Source: Paraburkholderia lacunae
Lineage (GTDB): Bacteria > Pseudomonadota > Gammaproteobacteria > Burkholderiales > Burkholderiaceae
Assembly: GCF_003353175.1 (NCBI RefSeq)
Contig: NZ_QHKS01000031.1
Span: forward strand, 17,658-81,657
DNA length: 64,000 bases
Direction of reading: 5' to 3'
Under the pieces are notes generated by a model that had not been told where the DNA came from, searched no databases, and worked only from the letters and a program-made list of their open reading frames with translations. A program made the position numbers and the translations under genes. This document shows, one piece after another, positions 9,141-19,500 of this stretch (the first letter of the stretch is position 1; each line of letters opens with the position of its first letter).

Positions 9141-9192
9141 CGGGCCTCGCTTTGCCGTATCCGGCTGGAATTGCATGTCTATGGATAGCGTG

Positions 9193-9255
9193 ACATTAGC
9201 CAGGACCGCCCTCGTTCGCGCGGGACGACGGCGAAACCGGTGCGCCGGCAGCGAA
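9193..9255 (-). promoter_or_regulatory. hrpII box and -10 for the SET gene
   Basis: Minus strand: TTCG (9255-9252), 16 bases, TTCG (9235-9232), 33 bases, TAATGT (9198-9193). The start codon at 9140 follows 52 bp on. Confidence 0.8.
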
Positions 9256-9268
9256 GTCAGCGCGGCGC

Positions 9269-9331
9269 TTCGTTTGCGGCGCCATGGTGTCGCCGCGCGC
9301 GCCTGGCGCGCGGGCCGCGCGGGTCTACGCT
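9269..9331 (+). promoter_or_regulatory. imperfect hrpII box and -10 for the J-like protein
   Basis: TTCG (9269-9272), 16 bases, GTCG (9289-9292, one mismatch), then exactly 33 bases to TACGCT (9326-9331). The preserved spacing is the reason for calling it. The start codon is at 9408. Confidence 0.55.
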
Positions 9332-9407
9332 CCGATATCCGCGCGAGCCGCAGACCGGCCGCTCATCACATCGCGAATGTGCGCATCCGCGGCACAAGGA
9401 GCATCCG

Positions 9408-10748
9408 ATGCCCGATCGAATCACTTCCTCGCCCAGCATTTCCACCGTCGATAGACCGGACGCCCAGCCGGCACGGGACCACGCCGCCGGGCGAGGCAAT
9501 CGGCCTTCGCGCGCCTTGAGCGCCGGCTTGCAGGAAGGGCCGGGAAGCGCGTCTTCGTTGCAGAGGCGAACCCCGGGTGCGCCCGCGCCGCGCACGTTGC
9601 GGCGCACGCTGTCGCACAGCGACATCACCGATCGCGTCGCCGCCTTTTCGCGCCGCTTTCGGGAGGACCAGGAAACACCGCCCGCCGCGCGCTTCAGCAT
9701 CACGCACGCGCGTGATGTGCAGGAGCGGCCGGCGGTTCCACCGCAGAGGGACACGGCGGTGGAGACCCCGGCAACGGCGTCGGCGGCCGGCAGCGCAAGC
9801 AATCCGCAGAACGCGACCGGCATCGCAAGCGAGACGAGCGCGACAAGACCGGAGACCACGGCAACCACGCATGCCGCGCCCGAGCAAACCACTGCCGGCT
9901 CACATGAGCCGCAGAGCGGCCACGGCGCCCCCGCCCATCCGTATGCGGTCCCGTATTTCGTTCCGAATCCGGGACCGAGTTATGCGTCTTACGCGTCCCA
10001 TGCGTACGCGCCGCACATGCAACCATGGGCGGCACCCTACCACGCGCCCTATTATTCGAACTGGAACTGGACGGCCCAGCAGACGCATCCCGCAACGGCA
10101 TCCGCGTTTTCACCACACGGATACGCGGCCTACACGCAACCGCAGCACTGGCAACCGCAGCCAAGCTGGAGCATGCCGTCCTATCACAGCCGGGTAGTCG
10201 GCGCAAACAGCCGGTTCGGCTTCACATACGGCTCCGGCGACGGTCCCGTCGGCAAACAGATGCACATCGGTTTCCATTTCAACGGCCGCTTTCGCACGCT
10301 AAGCTTCGGCCTCTATCCGAGCGCGTCGCGGCCGTTCTTCGTGTCGACTCACAGCGGCCGCATGAACGCGATGCCGCCACCTGTCTGGCCGTCGTCGGCC
10401 CCTTGGCACACGCCGCCCGCGTATCACTACGGGCTCGCCGCGCATGGCTATCATGCGGCTTACGCCGCAAGCGGAGCGGCGGCTCAGGGCCAACCGGCGC
10501 AGGTCGCAGATCACCCCGGCAGTGCAAGCCCGGTGCGCCCGTGGCACACGGTCCTCGGTGTGCCGCAGGAGCACGCGACACTTGAGCTCGTGATGCAACG
10601 CTACAACCTCAAGAAACGACTGCTGAACCCGACGACTGCCCACGGCAAGGTGGCGCTCCTCGAACTGCAGGCGGCCTATCGGAGCGCACTGGAGACGCTC
10701 GCCGCTCGCGGGCCGGAGCAAGCGCCGCCGCGAAGGACTGCAGGCTGA
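9408..10748 (+). CDS. Pro/His/Tyr-rich effector candidate with C-terminal J-like domain lacking HPD
   Basis: A 446-residue protein starting at 9408 behind AAGGAG. Residues 1-180 are disordered and Ser/Arg/Pro/Thr-rich; residues 180-290 are unusually rich in Tyr, His, Pro, Trp and Gln. The last 70 residues read like a J-domain: PWHTVLGVPQEHATLELVM from Trp379, then a Tyr-led basic helix, then LLELQAAYRSALETL. At the HPD position it has Asn407-Pro408-Thr409. HPD is required for stimulation of Hsp70, so this would bind without activating, or do something else. A P/Q-rich region followed by a C-terminal J-domain is the layout of Pseudomonas HopI1, which keeps HPD. The hrpII-like box supports secretion. 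Confidence 0.65.
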   Translation: MPDRITSSPSISTVDRPDAQPARDHAAGRGNRPSRALSAGLQEGPGSASSLQRRTPGAPAPRTLRRTLSHSDITDRVAAFSRRFREDQETPPAARFSITHARDVQERPAVPPQRDTAVETPATASAAGSASNPQNATGIASETSATRPETTATTHAAPEQTTAGSHEPQSGHGAPAHPYAVPYFVPNPGPSYASYASHAYAPHMQPWAAPYHAPYYSNWNWTAQQTHPATASAFSPHGYAAYTQPQHWQPQPSWSMPSYHSRVVGANSRFGFTYGSGDGPVGKQMHIGFHFNGRFRTLSFGLYPSASRPFFVSTHSGRMNAMPPPVWPSSAPWHTPPAYHYGLAAHGYHAAYAASGAAAQGQPAQVADHPGSASPVRPWHTVLGVPQEHATLELVMQRYNLKKRLLNPTTAHGKVALLELQAAYRSALETLAARGPEQAPPRRTAG

Positions 10749-10787
10749 AGCTCGCCGCTTCATTCATCGGTGCAGACCTCAAGACGA

Positions 10788-10815
10788 GAAAAAGCGCCTC
10801 GCGGGGCGCTTTTTC
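10788..10815. terminator. bidirectional rho-independent terminator
   Basis: A perfect 11-bp stem (10788-10798 with 10805-10815) and six-base loop, with A-run and T-run flanks, between two convergent genes. Confidence 0.85.
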
Positions 10816-10857
10816 CACACACGTTGGCCGACGCGAGCGCCGGCAGCCAGACAATGC

Positions 10858-12585
10858 TCAGTGCGCCGCGGCGTCCAGCGGGCGCCCGGTGAGATCGACA
10901 CCTGCGTTCGCATATGCTTCGTCACGCGCGGCGCGCAAGGCATCCGGGTTAATGTGCGGACCGTCATTGACCCGACCGTCGCCCGACGAACGCAAGCCCT
11001 TTTCCACGAAATCCCGGGTCAACACATGCTGTTCGAAAGCACGCACCTTCGGACGCGCCTCCGTAATCACGCGATCGTAGTTGCCCGTCTTCACCGCGAC
11101 GCGCGCTTCCGGCGTCAGTTTGTCGAGCAGCGGCTTATACATGTTGCCGGTTTCCGCCCAGGTGTCCTTCACCTGCGGATTGAGCGCGTCCGAGCCGAAC
11201 AGGAAACGGTCCGGAAACTCATTGATGAGCGCCGCCCACGCATGCACGGATTCGTGATCCGGCACCTCGGTGCCGTCGGGCTGCGTCTTCATGACGATCT
11301 GACGCGCCACGCGCGACCACGAAATGTCGATGTGAATGTGGCTCATCTTCGGATCGGAGAGGATCGTGCGCAGATTGTTCGCGTGGTCGATCGGCTTGCG
11401 CACGAAGCGTCCGATACCTCCGCAATGCGCCCAGATCAGCGTGGTCTTGCTGGTCTCCGGCGACGCAAAAAGCTTCTTGAGGTCATTCAGATACTGCGGC
11501 TGGCCGATGCCATTGGCTCGCTGGTTCGCCGTCGAATCGACGTCGCAATGCAGCACCACCGGCATGCCGATCACGCCGGCCGTCGCCACCAGATGCTTGA
11601 ATGACTGCACGTTGTTAGTGAGATTCGCCTGGCGCGATCCCTCGTATTGCTGCTGCACCAGTTCCTTGTGGATCGTCACTTCGCCCACGCCGGTAAACAT
11701 GCCCGGGTGCGTCGCGAGCTTCAGGAGCAGCGCTTGCGGACTCAGCGGCGAACCCAGGTGCAGGCCGGTCACCATCGGATCCAGGCGATCGCGCTCGGCA
11801 TGAGAGAGCTGTGCGATCTGCATGAACAACGCGGTGTCGGCATCCACCTGCTGGTTCAGCATCAAGTGCGCGCCTTGCGTGATTTCCTTCTCGACACCCT
11901 GCGTCAACTCATGCGGCTGGATGTTGGTGTACTTCTGCTGCACGTAGTACGACTCGGCGGGAATGTTGTTGTGGTTCGGCGCGTGGGCGTGCTCGTCATG
12001 GCTGCCGCACGGCATCACGTCGGTCGGAATCGGCGACATCACGGTGCGGTGGATGCCAACTTCGTCCATCATCTTCAACATCTCGCGCGGCACCATGCCC
12101 TGCTGCACGTAATTCGTCGGGTGGAAGTGCGAATCGGACATCCAGTCGCCGGTGGCGTTGCGGCTCGCGTGCGCATTCTCCAGCGGGTGCTGCGCCATGG
12201 TGTCGACGGTGGCGGTCAGCATGGCGGACAGTTCAGGCGTGCCGCGCAGAGCCTGCGAAACCGCGCGCTTCTGCCCCGCTGCGCCAGGCCCTGCGGGAGA
12301 CACGTCGAAGCCTCGCACCGACACGCTGTTGTCGTCGAAAAAGCGGGTGTGAGCGCGCAGCAGCTTGTCCGCGCCGGCCCGCACCGGCGGATTGGCGCTC
12401 TCGCCACCGCCGGTTGCGGCGCGTTTGGGCGCCGACGGCTGCGGGCTCCCCGTGCCGCCTAGCGACGTTGCGCCGCGCTTGCGCGAAGTGCCGCCGCGAC
12501 GCGCGGCGGATTCGCCGGTGCCGGACGAGCCGGCCTCCGAGGTGTGATCGGTCGCTGACGTGTGAGCCGAATTGATGCGAGTCAT
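10858..12585 (-). CDS. amidohydrolase-fold candidate type III effector
   Basis: A 575-residue protein starting at 12585 (GGAG six bases upstream). Residues 1-90 are Ser/Gly/Thr-rich and disordered with KR clusters. The rest has the metal-site order of amidohydrolase family 2: H153-x-H155 (SDSHFHP), E302 in GVGEV, H346 (VVLHCD), H387 (WAHCGG) and D466 (LFGSDAL). Such TIM-barrel enzymes hydrolyse or decarboxylate C-N and C-C bonds. Homologues usually have about 300 residues, so a disordered leader and roughly 200 extra residues are additions. An exact hrpII box lies 79 bp upstream. A secreted enzyme acting on a host metabolite is the inference; the substrate is unknown. Confidence 0.75.
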   Translation of the reverse strand: MTRINSAHTSATDHTSEAGSSGTGESAARRGGTSRKRGATSLGGTGSPQPSAPKRAATGGGESANPPVRAGADKLLRAHTRFFDDNSVSVRGFDVSPAGPGAAGQKRAVSQALRGTPELSAMLTATVDTMAQHPLENAHASRNATGDWMSDSHFHPTNYVQQGMVPREMLKMMDEVGIHRTVMSPIPTDVMPCGSHDEHAHAPNHNNIPAESYYVQQKYTNIQPHELTQGVEKEITQGAHLMLNQQVDADTALFMQIAQLSHAERDRLDPMVTGLHLGSPLSPQALLLKLATHPGMFTGVGEVTIHKELVQQQYEGSRQANLTNNVQSFKHLVATAGVIGMPVVLHCDVDSTANQRANGIGQPQYLNDLKKLFASPETSKTTLIWAHCGGIGRFVRKPIDHANNLRTILSDPKMSHIHIDISWSRVARQIVMKTQPDGTEVPDHESVHAWAALINEFPDRFLFGSDALNPQVKDTWAETGNMYKPLLDKLTPEARVAVKTGNYDRVITEARPKVRAFEQHVLTRDFVEKGLRSSGDGRVNDGPHINPDALRAARDEAYANAGVDLTGRPLDAAAH

Positions 12586-12624
12586 GTTTTTCTCCAAGAG
12601 AGTTTCAGGGTGGCGCGCGAAAGC

Positions 12625-12687
12625 ATGCTAGGCGCCTCCCGGCGCCCTCCTTTGCGGTTGCAGCGAAACATGGCATCCCTTAACGAA
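12625..12687 (-). promoter_or_regulatory. hrpII box and -10 for the amidohydrolase gene
   Basis: Minus strand: TTCG (12687-12684), 16 bases, TTCG (12667-12664), exactly 33 bases, TAGCAT (12630-12625). Confidence 0.85.
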
Positions 12688-12767
12688 ACCCCACGAAACG
12701 CCGACGCAACCCTGCGCAACTTCACGCAAACCTGTGCAGACTCATCGATATCCGGCCCTTCGACACC

Positions 12768-15700
12768 TCACGCTTTCGAGCGCAGCAGTTCACGCTGCGC
12801 GAGCACGCTTGCGGAAGCGACGCCGCCGATCGGCGTAATCACGCCCGGTGTGCTGTGCACACGTCCCGCCACTTCGTTGACCGCGATCCGCTCCGGGAGC
12901 CACGACGCGCGCTCGCGCAGCATGGCGTCGAGCGGACGCGACCAGTCCTCGCCTTTGCCGCCCGCGGTTTGCGCGGCGGCGTCGTGCATGCGTTCGAGCG
13001 CGCGATAGACGTCGCCGCGCCGCGCGTGCTCCGGCTTCAGGCGGCGCCGCACGAGGAACGTGTGATTGGAGCGCTGATGGCTCCGCAGCATCGCGAGGTC
13101 CGCGTTCAGCTTGACGACAGCCGTCGGATAGTCGCAGTTGTGGCTGTTCCGGTACATCTCGATCCATTCTTCGCGCGAACTGTTGACTGCCGCGATGAAG
13201 GCGTTGAACGACGCGAACTGCTGGTCCGCGTAGCAGCCGCGATTGAGCAGCCGCCCTTCGCGCTCCGGCAGCATCACGCGCGCTGCGACGAGCCGCTCCG
13301 GCAGCGCGCCGCCGATCCCGAGCGGCGACGCGCCTGGCAGCCCGCCCGTCAGGTCGCCCTTATGCCAGGCGGGGCCGACGCCGGCCGTGCCCTGCATGGA
13401 GACGCGCATGCTCGAGGTCACGGTTCGGCGGTCGTAGCGGAGCGAACCGGTTGCCTCGTTGACGGCCGTGTCGTTACGGCTGTTCAGGTCCACGGTCACC
13501 GTGCCGTCGAGCCCGAAAGTGCCGCGTGCCGTCGCCTGGGGTCCGGCCACCGACGCGCCTCCCGTTGCCTGAATACTCTGGCGAGATGCCTTGGTCCTAC
13601 CGTCCTGCCAGCCGATCGAAATATCGGTGCGCTCGCCGATGCGCTCGGCAAGGCGCTCGAACAGCGAGGTTTCGGCGCCCTTTTTGCGCACCGGTTCGCG
13701 CGCTTCCTCGAACAGAAAGTCGACCATGTCGAGCACGGTTTCGGTGGTGCGCGGATCGTCGTACTTCATCGCGACCCAGTCGAGGTTCTCGTCGGTAAGA
13801 CGCTCGCGGGCGACGCGGATCATCACGCCACGCGGCTCGCGCAATTCGCGATCGACCGGCGCGATGCGCAGCGAGCCGCCTAGGCGCAAGCCGCAGAGCC
13901 AGTCGAGACGCCTGGCGTAGCCGATGCGGGCGCCCACCTTTAGCTGCGAGCGCTTGCTGTGTTCCGTGCCGATGAAGATATCGAAGCCGACGTTATTGCG
14001 CTGCAGGGTCACGAGGGCTCGGCGGCCGCGGTAATGCCCAAGCGTGAGTTCGCCCCCGACCGGCAAGTGGTGATGCAGCCCTTTGGTGGCCGACACCGAA
14101 AGACCGCGCGTGCTGAAGCCGTAGCGCGCACCGTCCGCGAAAGCGACCTGGGTCGATTGCTGCAGATCGGTGATCAACTGACGCAGCACGGTTCTGACTT
14201 CCTCGCGGCCCAATCGCTCGGGCTTGAGCGGCTTGGCGTCACCGACTTTCTCGGCGTGAGCAAGCGCGGTTTTCACGTCTTGCCATCGATGCACCTGAAA
14301 GCGCTTCGCGCAGTCGCGCAACGCGCCGAGGTCGAGCAGTGAAGGAGCCTCGTCGCGTTGCGCAACGCCCGGCACCGGCTCGCGATTTTCCAGCGCGGCC
14401 CTGGTAGCTTCGTCCAATTCGAGATCGCCGATGTGCGCCGCGGGCCGCGCGGCAATCGCCTCCAGCGCCGCCGCCGCGCCTTCACGCGCTCGCGCCTCAG
14501 GACCATCCGGCGCGCCGAGCGCGAGACGCGGGCTGCGCAGCGAGGCGGCCAAAGTCGCGCTGGCCGCCTTGAGCGCGTCGGCGTAACGGGTCGCCTCTTT
14601 CGTGTACGACGCGAGCGCCGCGCTCGACGTGCCAAGCATCATGCCGCGCAACGCGGACTTCTTCATGCCGAACATGCGCTGAAAGAACCAGTTGGCCTTG
14701 TCGAGCCGCAATATCCCGCGCGTCACGAAACGGTTCAGCCGCGTTTGCGCCTGCTTCAGCGGGCTGCCTGGCGCGTCGCTGCGAAACTCCTGGCGCCACG
14801 CGAACAGCGCCGCGGCATCGCGCGGCGTGCTCGAGCCCGACACCGCACGCAGCACGCGTGGCGCGAGGTTGCCTTTGTCGTCGACCGTGGCGTGCGCGGC
14901 GGCGAGCGCCGCATCGAGATCGGCGGGCGGCTCGGGCAACGCATGCCACGCTTGCAGCAGCGCGAGCGCGGTCGCATTGTCGGCGCCCGATGCGTCGCTG
15001 CGGGTGAGGCTCTTCAGTACGTCGAAGCCCAGGTGGGTGTGCGCGAGCGAGCGGGCAATGCGCCACGCGTCTTCGTGCGCCTGATTGACCGGCTCGTGAG
15101 ACGAAGTGGGATCTACCGCATTGGTCGTGCCAACCGTGCCGTGGTCGTGAGTGGTTTCGCCTGCGTCTTCCGACGTGATTTCTTCGGCGGACGCTTCGTC
15201 CGCATGGCTTACCCGGACAGGCTCGTCATTTAGCGGTGGCTGCTGTTCCGTCGTCGTGACATAGGGGCGCGCGGCGTTCGGGTCGAACGTCGCGGCCCGC
15301 TGCGCGATCTCTTCGATGCTCACCGCTTCCGGCAACGCCTGCAATGCCGCCGCCGCGCGCGCCGGCTCGTTCGAGCCGAGCGCGGAGAGCACGGCATAGC
15401 CGAGCATCAGCGAAGGCGCGAATCGATGGGTGCTGTCCGTTATGGATGAACCGGCTTGCTCGATGGCCTCGCCCGTGGCGGCGTGGACGGCCTCCGTTCG
15501 CTGCGCCGCCTGGGCTAGCAATGCGGACAGGGTGGCGACTGGATCGGCAGGTGCTGGGTCGCTGTTCGGGGTGGTGCTGACGTCGTTGGGGTTGTTGTTG
15601 TTGTTCTCGTTGACGTCGTCGCTTCCGTTGACGTCGTTGCCCTCGTTGACGTTACCCTCGCTTGCCGTCCCCGCACTGCTGCCGCCCGCCGCGCCGAAGT

Positions 15701-16301
15701 ACTCCCGCACCCAGCTATCCAGCCCTTCCCGATGATTCAGCCAGTGCTCGAGTTCGGCCGCATCGTGCGGGCGTCGGCTTGCGTGTGCCGCGTCGGCATT
15801 CGCCGACTTGTCCGCGCGCTTCGCCGTGAACTTGCCGATCGTCTTGGCCAGCATGCGCTGCGCCTTCGCCGCGCGCCGCTGGGCGGAGGCGCTCGTACCC
15901 GGCGCCGGGCCCGCCCTGCTCACCTCGCCCCAGTCGCCGGACGGATCGAGTGGGCGAGCCGGTTTCTGCGGCGCAATGCGCACAGCGTGTGCCGGAAAAG
16001 AGCGGCCGAACCTGTTCGCGCGCACGAACGGTATGCGCCACTCGGTTTCCACGAGCGCCCGGCGGTCCGTCGGCACCTTGGGTGTCGCGTACGGCGGACG
16101 GCTCAATCCAAGCAGGCTTTTGAAGCGCTCACGCGTGGCTGCGAAGCCTGCCTTGGCGCCCGCCCGCGCGCCCGGCGACGCGGGTTGCACGCCTGCTCCC
16201 GTCGACCCGATGGGACTCGCGGCCGGAGCAACTGTCGTCGACGAGCGCGGCGTTCCCCGCAGCATCGACGTCGCATTCCGCAACATGTTGGTAAACCGCA
16301 T
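12768..16301 (-). CDS. large AWR-like (RipA-like) candidate type III effector
   Basis: A 1177-residue protein starting at 16301 behind a strong GGAGGAGG; an upstream in-frame start at 16346 is less likely. It has a basic disordered N-terminus, an Asn/Asp/Glu-rich linker (genomic 15570-15660), helical regions, then ALFAWRQEFRSDAPG with an Ala-Trp-Arg triad at 501-503, RMFGMKKSALRGMMLGT, and a long beta-rich C-terminal half of alternating polar and hydrophobic strands. The triad and size recall the Ralstonia AWR (RipA) family. The neighbour at 16552-19815 shares several of these blocks in the same order, so they look like ancient duplicates. No signal peptide or enzymatic motif is visible. Confidence 0.65.
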   Translation of the reverse strand: MRFTNMLRNATSMLRGTPRSSTTVAPAASPIGSTGAGVQPASPGARAGAKAGFAATRERFKSLLGLSRPPYATPKVPTDRRALVETEWRIPFVRANRFGRSFPAHAVRIAPQKPARPLDPSGDWGEVSRAGPAPGTSASAQRRAAKAQRMLAKTIGKFTAKRADKSANADAAHASRRPHDAAELEHWLNHREGLDSWVREYFGAAGGSSAGTASEGNVNEGNDVNGSDDVNENNNNNPNDVSTTPNSDPAPADPVATLSALLAQAAQRTEAVHAATGEAIEQAGSSITDSTHRFAPSLMLGYAVLSALGSNEPARAAAALQALPEAVSIEEIAQRAATFDPNAARPYVTTTEQQPPLNDEPVRVSHADEASAEEITSEDAGETTHDHGTVGTTNAVDPTSSHEPVNQAHEDAWRIARSLAHTHLGFDVLKSLTRSDASGADNATALALLQAWHALPEPPADLDAALAAAHATVDDKGNLAPRVLRAVSGSSTPRDAAALFAWRQEFRSDAPGSPLKQAQTRLNRFVTRGILRLDKANWFFQRMFGMKKSALRGMMLGTSSAALASYTKEATRYADALKAASATLAASLRSPRLALGAPDGPEARAREGAAAALEAIAARPAAHIGDLELDEATRAALENREPVPGVAQRDEAPSLLDLGALRDCAKRFQVHRWQDVKTALAHAEKVGDAKPLKPERLGREEVRTVLRQLITDLQQSTQVAFADGARYGFSTRGLSVSATKGLHHHLPVGGELTLGHYRGRRALVTLQRNNVGFDIFIGTEHSKRSQLKVGARIGYARRLDWLCGLRLGGSLRIAPVDRELREPRGVMIRVARERLTDENLDWVAMKYDDPRTTETVLDMVDFLFEEAREPVRKKGAETSLFERLAERIGERTDISIGWQDGRTKASRQSIQATGGASVAGPQATARGTFGLDGTVTVDLNSRNDTAVNEATGSLRYDRRTVTSSMRVSMQGTAGVGPAWHKGDLTGGLPGASPLGIGGALPERLVAARVMLPEREGRLLNRGCYADQQFASFNAFIAAVNSSREEWIEMYRNSHNCDYPTAVVKLNADLAMLRSHQRSNHTFLVRRRLKPEHARRGDVYRALERMHDAAAQTAGGKGEDWSRPLDAMLRERASWLPERIAVNEVAGRVHSTPGVITPIGGVASASVLAQRELLRSKA

Positions 16302-16323
16302 GTTTCCTCCTCCGATGCCGCTG

Positions 16324-16384
16324 ATTATCGGGACTGCGTATGACATGAGCGGCCAACCGGCGAAACCTTATCGACCGGAGCGAA
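16324..16384 (-). promoter_or_regulatory. hrpII box and -10 for the minus-strand AWR-like gene
   Basis: Minus strand: TTCG (16384-16381), 16 bases, TTCG (16364-16361), 31 bases, GATAAT (16329-16324). Confidence 0.8.
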
Positions 16385-16416
16385 ACCTTCGATCTTCCCC
16401 GCGATGGTCCGGTGAG

Positions 16417-16480
16417 TTCGCCGGCGCGCACTGCGTTTCGCTGCAACGGCAGCCGGGCCGCCGCATCTCGCGGCTACCCT
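16417..16480 (+). promoter_or_regulatory. hrpII box and -10 for the plus-strand AWR-like gene
   Basis: TTCG (16417-16420), 16 bases, TTCG (16437-16440), 34 bases, TACCCT (16475-16480). It is divergent from the box at 16361-16384, 32 bp away. Confidence 0.75.
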
Positions 16481-16551
16481 GTCGATACCCCGGCACGCCC
16501 GCTCTCGCGCGCCACTTCGGCATCCGCGCAAGCCGCAGCGGCCTGCGTCCA

Positions 16552-19500
16552 ATGGTCCACTTCATCTCAACGCCCATGACTCCTCCTAAAGTATCCAGTT
16601 CGGGCCACGCGCACGAGCCCGTGGCGACCGGCGACGTCACCGCCGGCACGTCGTCTTCTGCCGCGACGGGACTGCAAACGACGCGGCCCACGGCAAGCCG
16701 CCGCCGCGACGGTTTCTGGTCGAACCTGAAGCGCACGCTCGCGCCGCGGCCGATGACGGTCTCGAACTCGCTGTTGGGCTCCGTCACGACAGCGCGTCCC
16801 ACGACCGCACGCGCGAAGATCGGCGTGACAGAAGATCAGCGTCACAAGCCCGATAAAAATGCGACGCCGCCCGCGGCCATCGCGAGGCACAAGCACAACG
16901 TCGCACTGACGCTCGCGGGAACCGATAAGACCGCGCCCGCCGAGCGGGTCGTCAGCGAAGGCGGTGCGGCGTCGGTCGCGGCGCGGCTCTTCAATCGGTC
17001 GGGGCTCGGTCCGCAGAAACCCACGACGGATCTCGCGAGCGAACTGGAAGCCTGTCTCGGCGCACCCGAAGGCAGCGACATGGACACCCAGTTGAAGGCA
17101 GCGGCCCGTCAGGAACTCGTGCTGCGCCGCATGAATCAGGCGTTCGGCGCCGATGTCGGCCGCGCAAGCAGAGCGCTTCAGGACTTGCGCGGTATGGGTC
17201 CGCTGCTCGAAGTGAAAGGCGGCGCGTTCGAACTGGCGCACCGGCTCGCGGTATCGTCGCTGGGTTACGGCACGCTGCGTACGTTGAGCGGCGACGTCGC
17301 CGCCGACGCGGACCCAGTCCAGCACGCCATGCGCGAAGACGCCACGAAGCTCGCGCTGCGCGCGGCCAACACGTTGATTGCCGCGCTGCCCGAAGGCCAC
17401 CCGCCGCCGCAGAGCATGGATGAAGTCGTCGGCCTCGCGTTGGCCGCGCTCCCCGAACATCAGCGTCCGACCGGCATCACGAACGTGCCGCCGTCGCAGC
17501 GCATGAACGGCGATGTCAGCGTGCCTGCCAAGGCGCTGCTGGCCGCGGTGCAGCTTGCCGACGATCCGACGGCTGAACCCGAGCGGCACCTGAAGTCCGC
17601 GTATTTCACGTGGCGCTGCGGCTTCACGCATGAAGGGCCCGGTACGCTGCTCGCGCATGCGCAGAACCGACTCTTCAAGCTGTCGCGCTACGCACGGCGT
17701 GCCAGCCAACCGGGCACGCTCGCGAACCTGCGGCGTATGTTCGGCTTCAACAAGTCGCCGATGTCCGCGCTTGCGCTTGGCACCGGCGGCGCGAGCCTGC
17801 GTCACCCCGAGGACGATTTGCTCAAGGCGGATGTGATCTGGCAACTGGGCGGCGCGCTCGCGGAGCGCGCGCAAACGCATGGCGACGGGCCGCCCGATTC
17901 GCGCATTGCCGACGCCGTGCAAGCCGCGACGCTCGAAGCGTGGTATCAGCGCGTGGCGCACAAGGGCTGGCGTGACAAGACCAGCGTGCCGAAGCACATG
18001 CGGCATGCGATCGCCGCACGCGCCGCGGCACTGACCGGCGTCAGCGAAACGGAAGTCAAGCTCAGTCCGGAATATGCCGCGCTGAAATCGCGCACCGGCT
18101 CGCGGCTCACGACCGCGACGCTGGAAAGCTGGATCAACCGCCTCGAAGCCAGTGAGCCGCGCGACGCAACGCCTCAGCCGACGACGCAACAGGCATCCGA
18201 ACAGTTGGACGAAACCGATGAAATCACGGCAGTAGAAACGCAGACCGCGCCCGCCGCGTCGCAAGCTGCACAATTCAAAGCCGCGCTGAAAAACCTGACG
18301 ACGCTCGAGCGCAACGGCGAGGCAACGCCCGACCGCTCCACGCCGCAGACCGTGCTTGAAAACTTCAGGCGTGTCATCACCGAACCGCGCATGACCTACG
18401 ACGTGCGCCTGTCAGACGGCGGACAGTTCGGCATCAACACCGGCGTGGCCGAACTGCTCAACTTGCCGGGCGCGAGCAAGCTGCCGTTCGTGCTCGCCGG
18501 ACCCGATATCAAGTTAATCCACGGCCGCCACGCGATGATCAACGGCGGTTCCTCGGCGAATCACGGGCAACTGTTCATCGGCAGCGATCGACGCTGGGCG
18601 TCGCATGCGGGCGTGAGCGCGGCAAGCGGCGTCAATCTGTTCCACAAGAGCTTCCAGGCGATCGGCTCGGCGCAAGTCTTGCCGGCCGTTTTCGACGCGT
18701 CGCAGCCGAAGGGCGTGATGGTGCGCGCGCGGCTTCAGCCGACCGGCACGCTGCCGGCCGGGCAGCAGCCCGCGGGCGAGCCCGACCCGTGGCGAGCGAA
18801 GATGCTCGGCGTGATCGATGAGGCAACCGCGAGTGGGCCGAACCGCGGTCTGCCGCACGACGCGGGGTCGATGTGGGACGCCATTGCTCACTCGTTCTAC
18901 AAGGATCCGGACGTGTCGGTGAACTGGCTCGACTCCAAGGCGCAATCGCTTTCGACGACGGTCAACGCGTCGACCGGTGTCCGCTACGAACACGATGGGT
19001 ACAAGATCGGCCCGTCGCTGCAGGCGGGCGGCACGAAGACCTGGTTCACGCGCACGCACCGTCAGGAAACCGGTCCGTTGAAAGCCGAGTTCGCGGGCAG
19101 CAGTAGCGCGCGCATGGCAGGTGCATCGGCTACGCTCGTCGCCGGCCTCGCGCCGCAAGGCAATTTCGCCGACGAGACGGGCCACGTGAAATCGGTCGTG
19201 CTGCCCAATGTCTCGATTGTCGGCTTCGGCACCACGGTGCTTCAATCGGAGACGGGTTCCACATGGCGCATCGCCGAGGAAGACGGCCACATCGACGCAT
19301 CGCTCAGCTATCGCGACACCACCTTCACGAGCATGAAGGAGTTCAAGCGGTATGTCGACAGCCGCCGCGCATCGTGGGACGACACGTACAACAAGCAGCC
19401 AGCGGGCGCCGCGCAATCCGAGCCGATCGACGATTATCTTGCGCGAGTGGATCAGGACGCGCTACGCGGCAACCAGCTCTTTGCGGAACGTGTCTGGCTC

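Noticed and set aside
16567..18273. A 568-codon minus-strand frame opposite the AWR-like gene
   Set aside because: High GC produces long antisense frames; this one is Arg/Gly-rich with no domain and lies fully under the better supported plus-strand gene.
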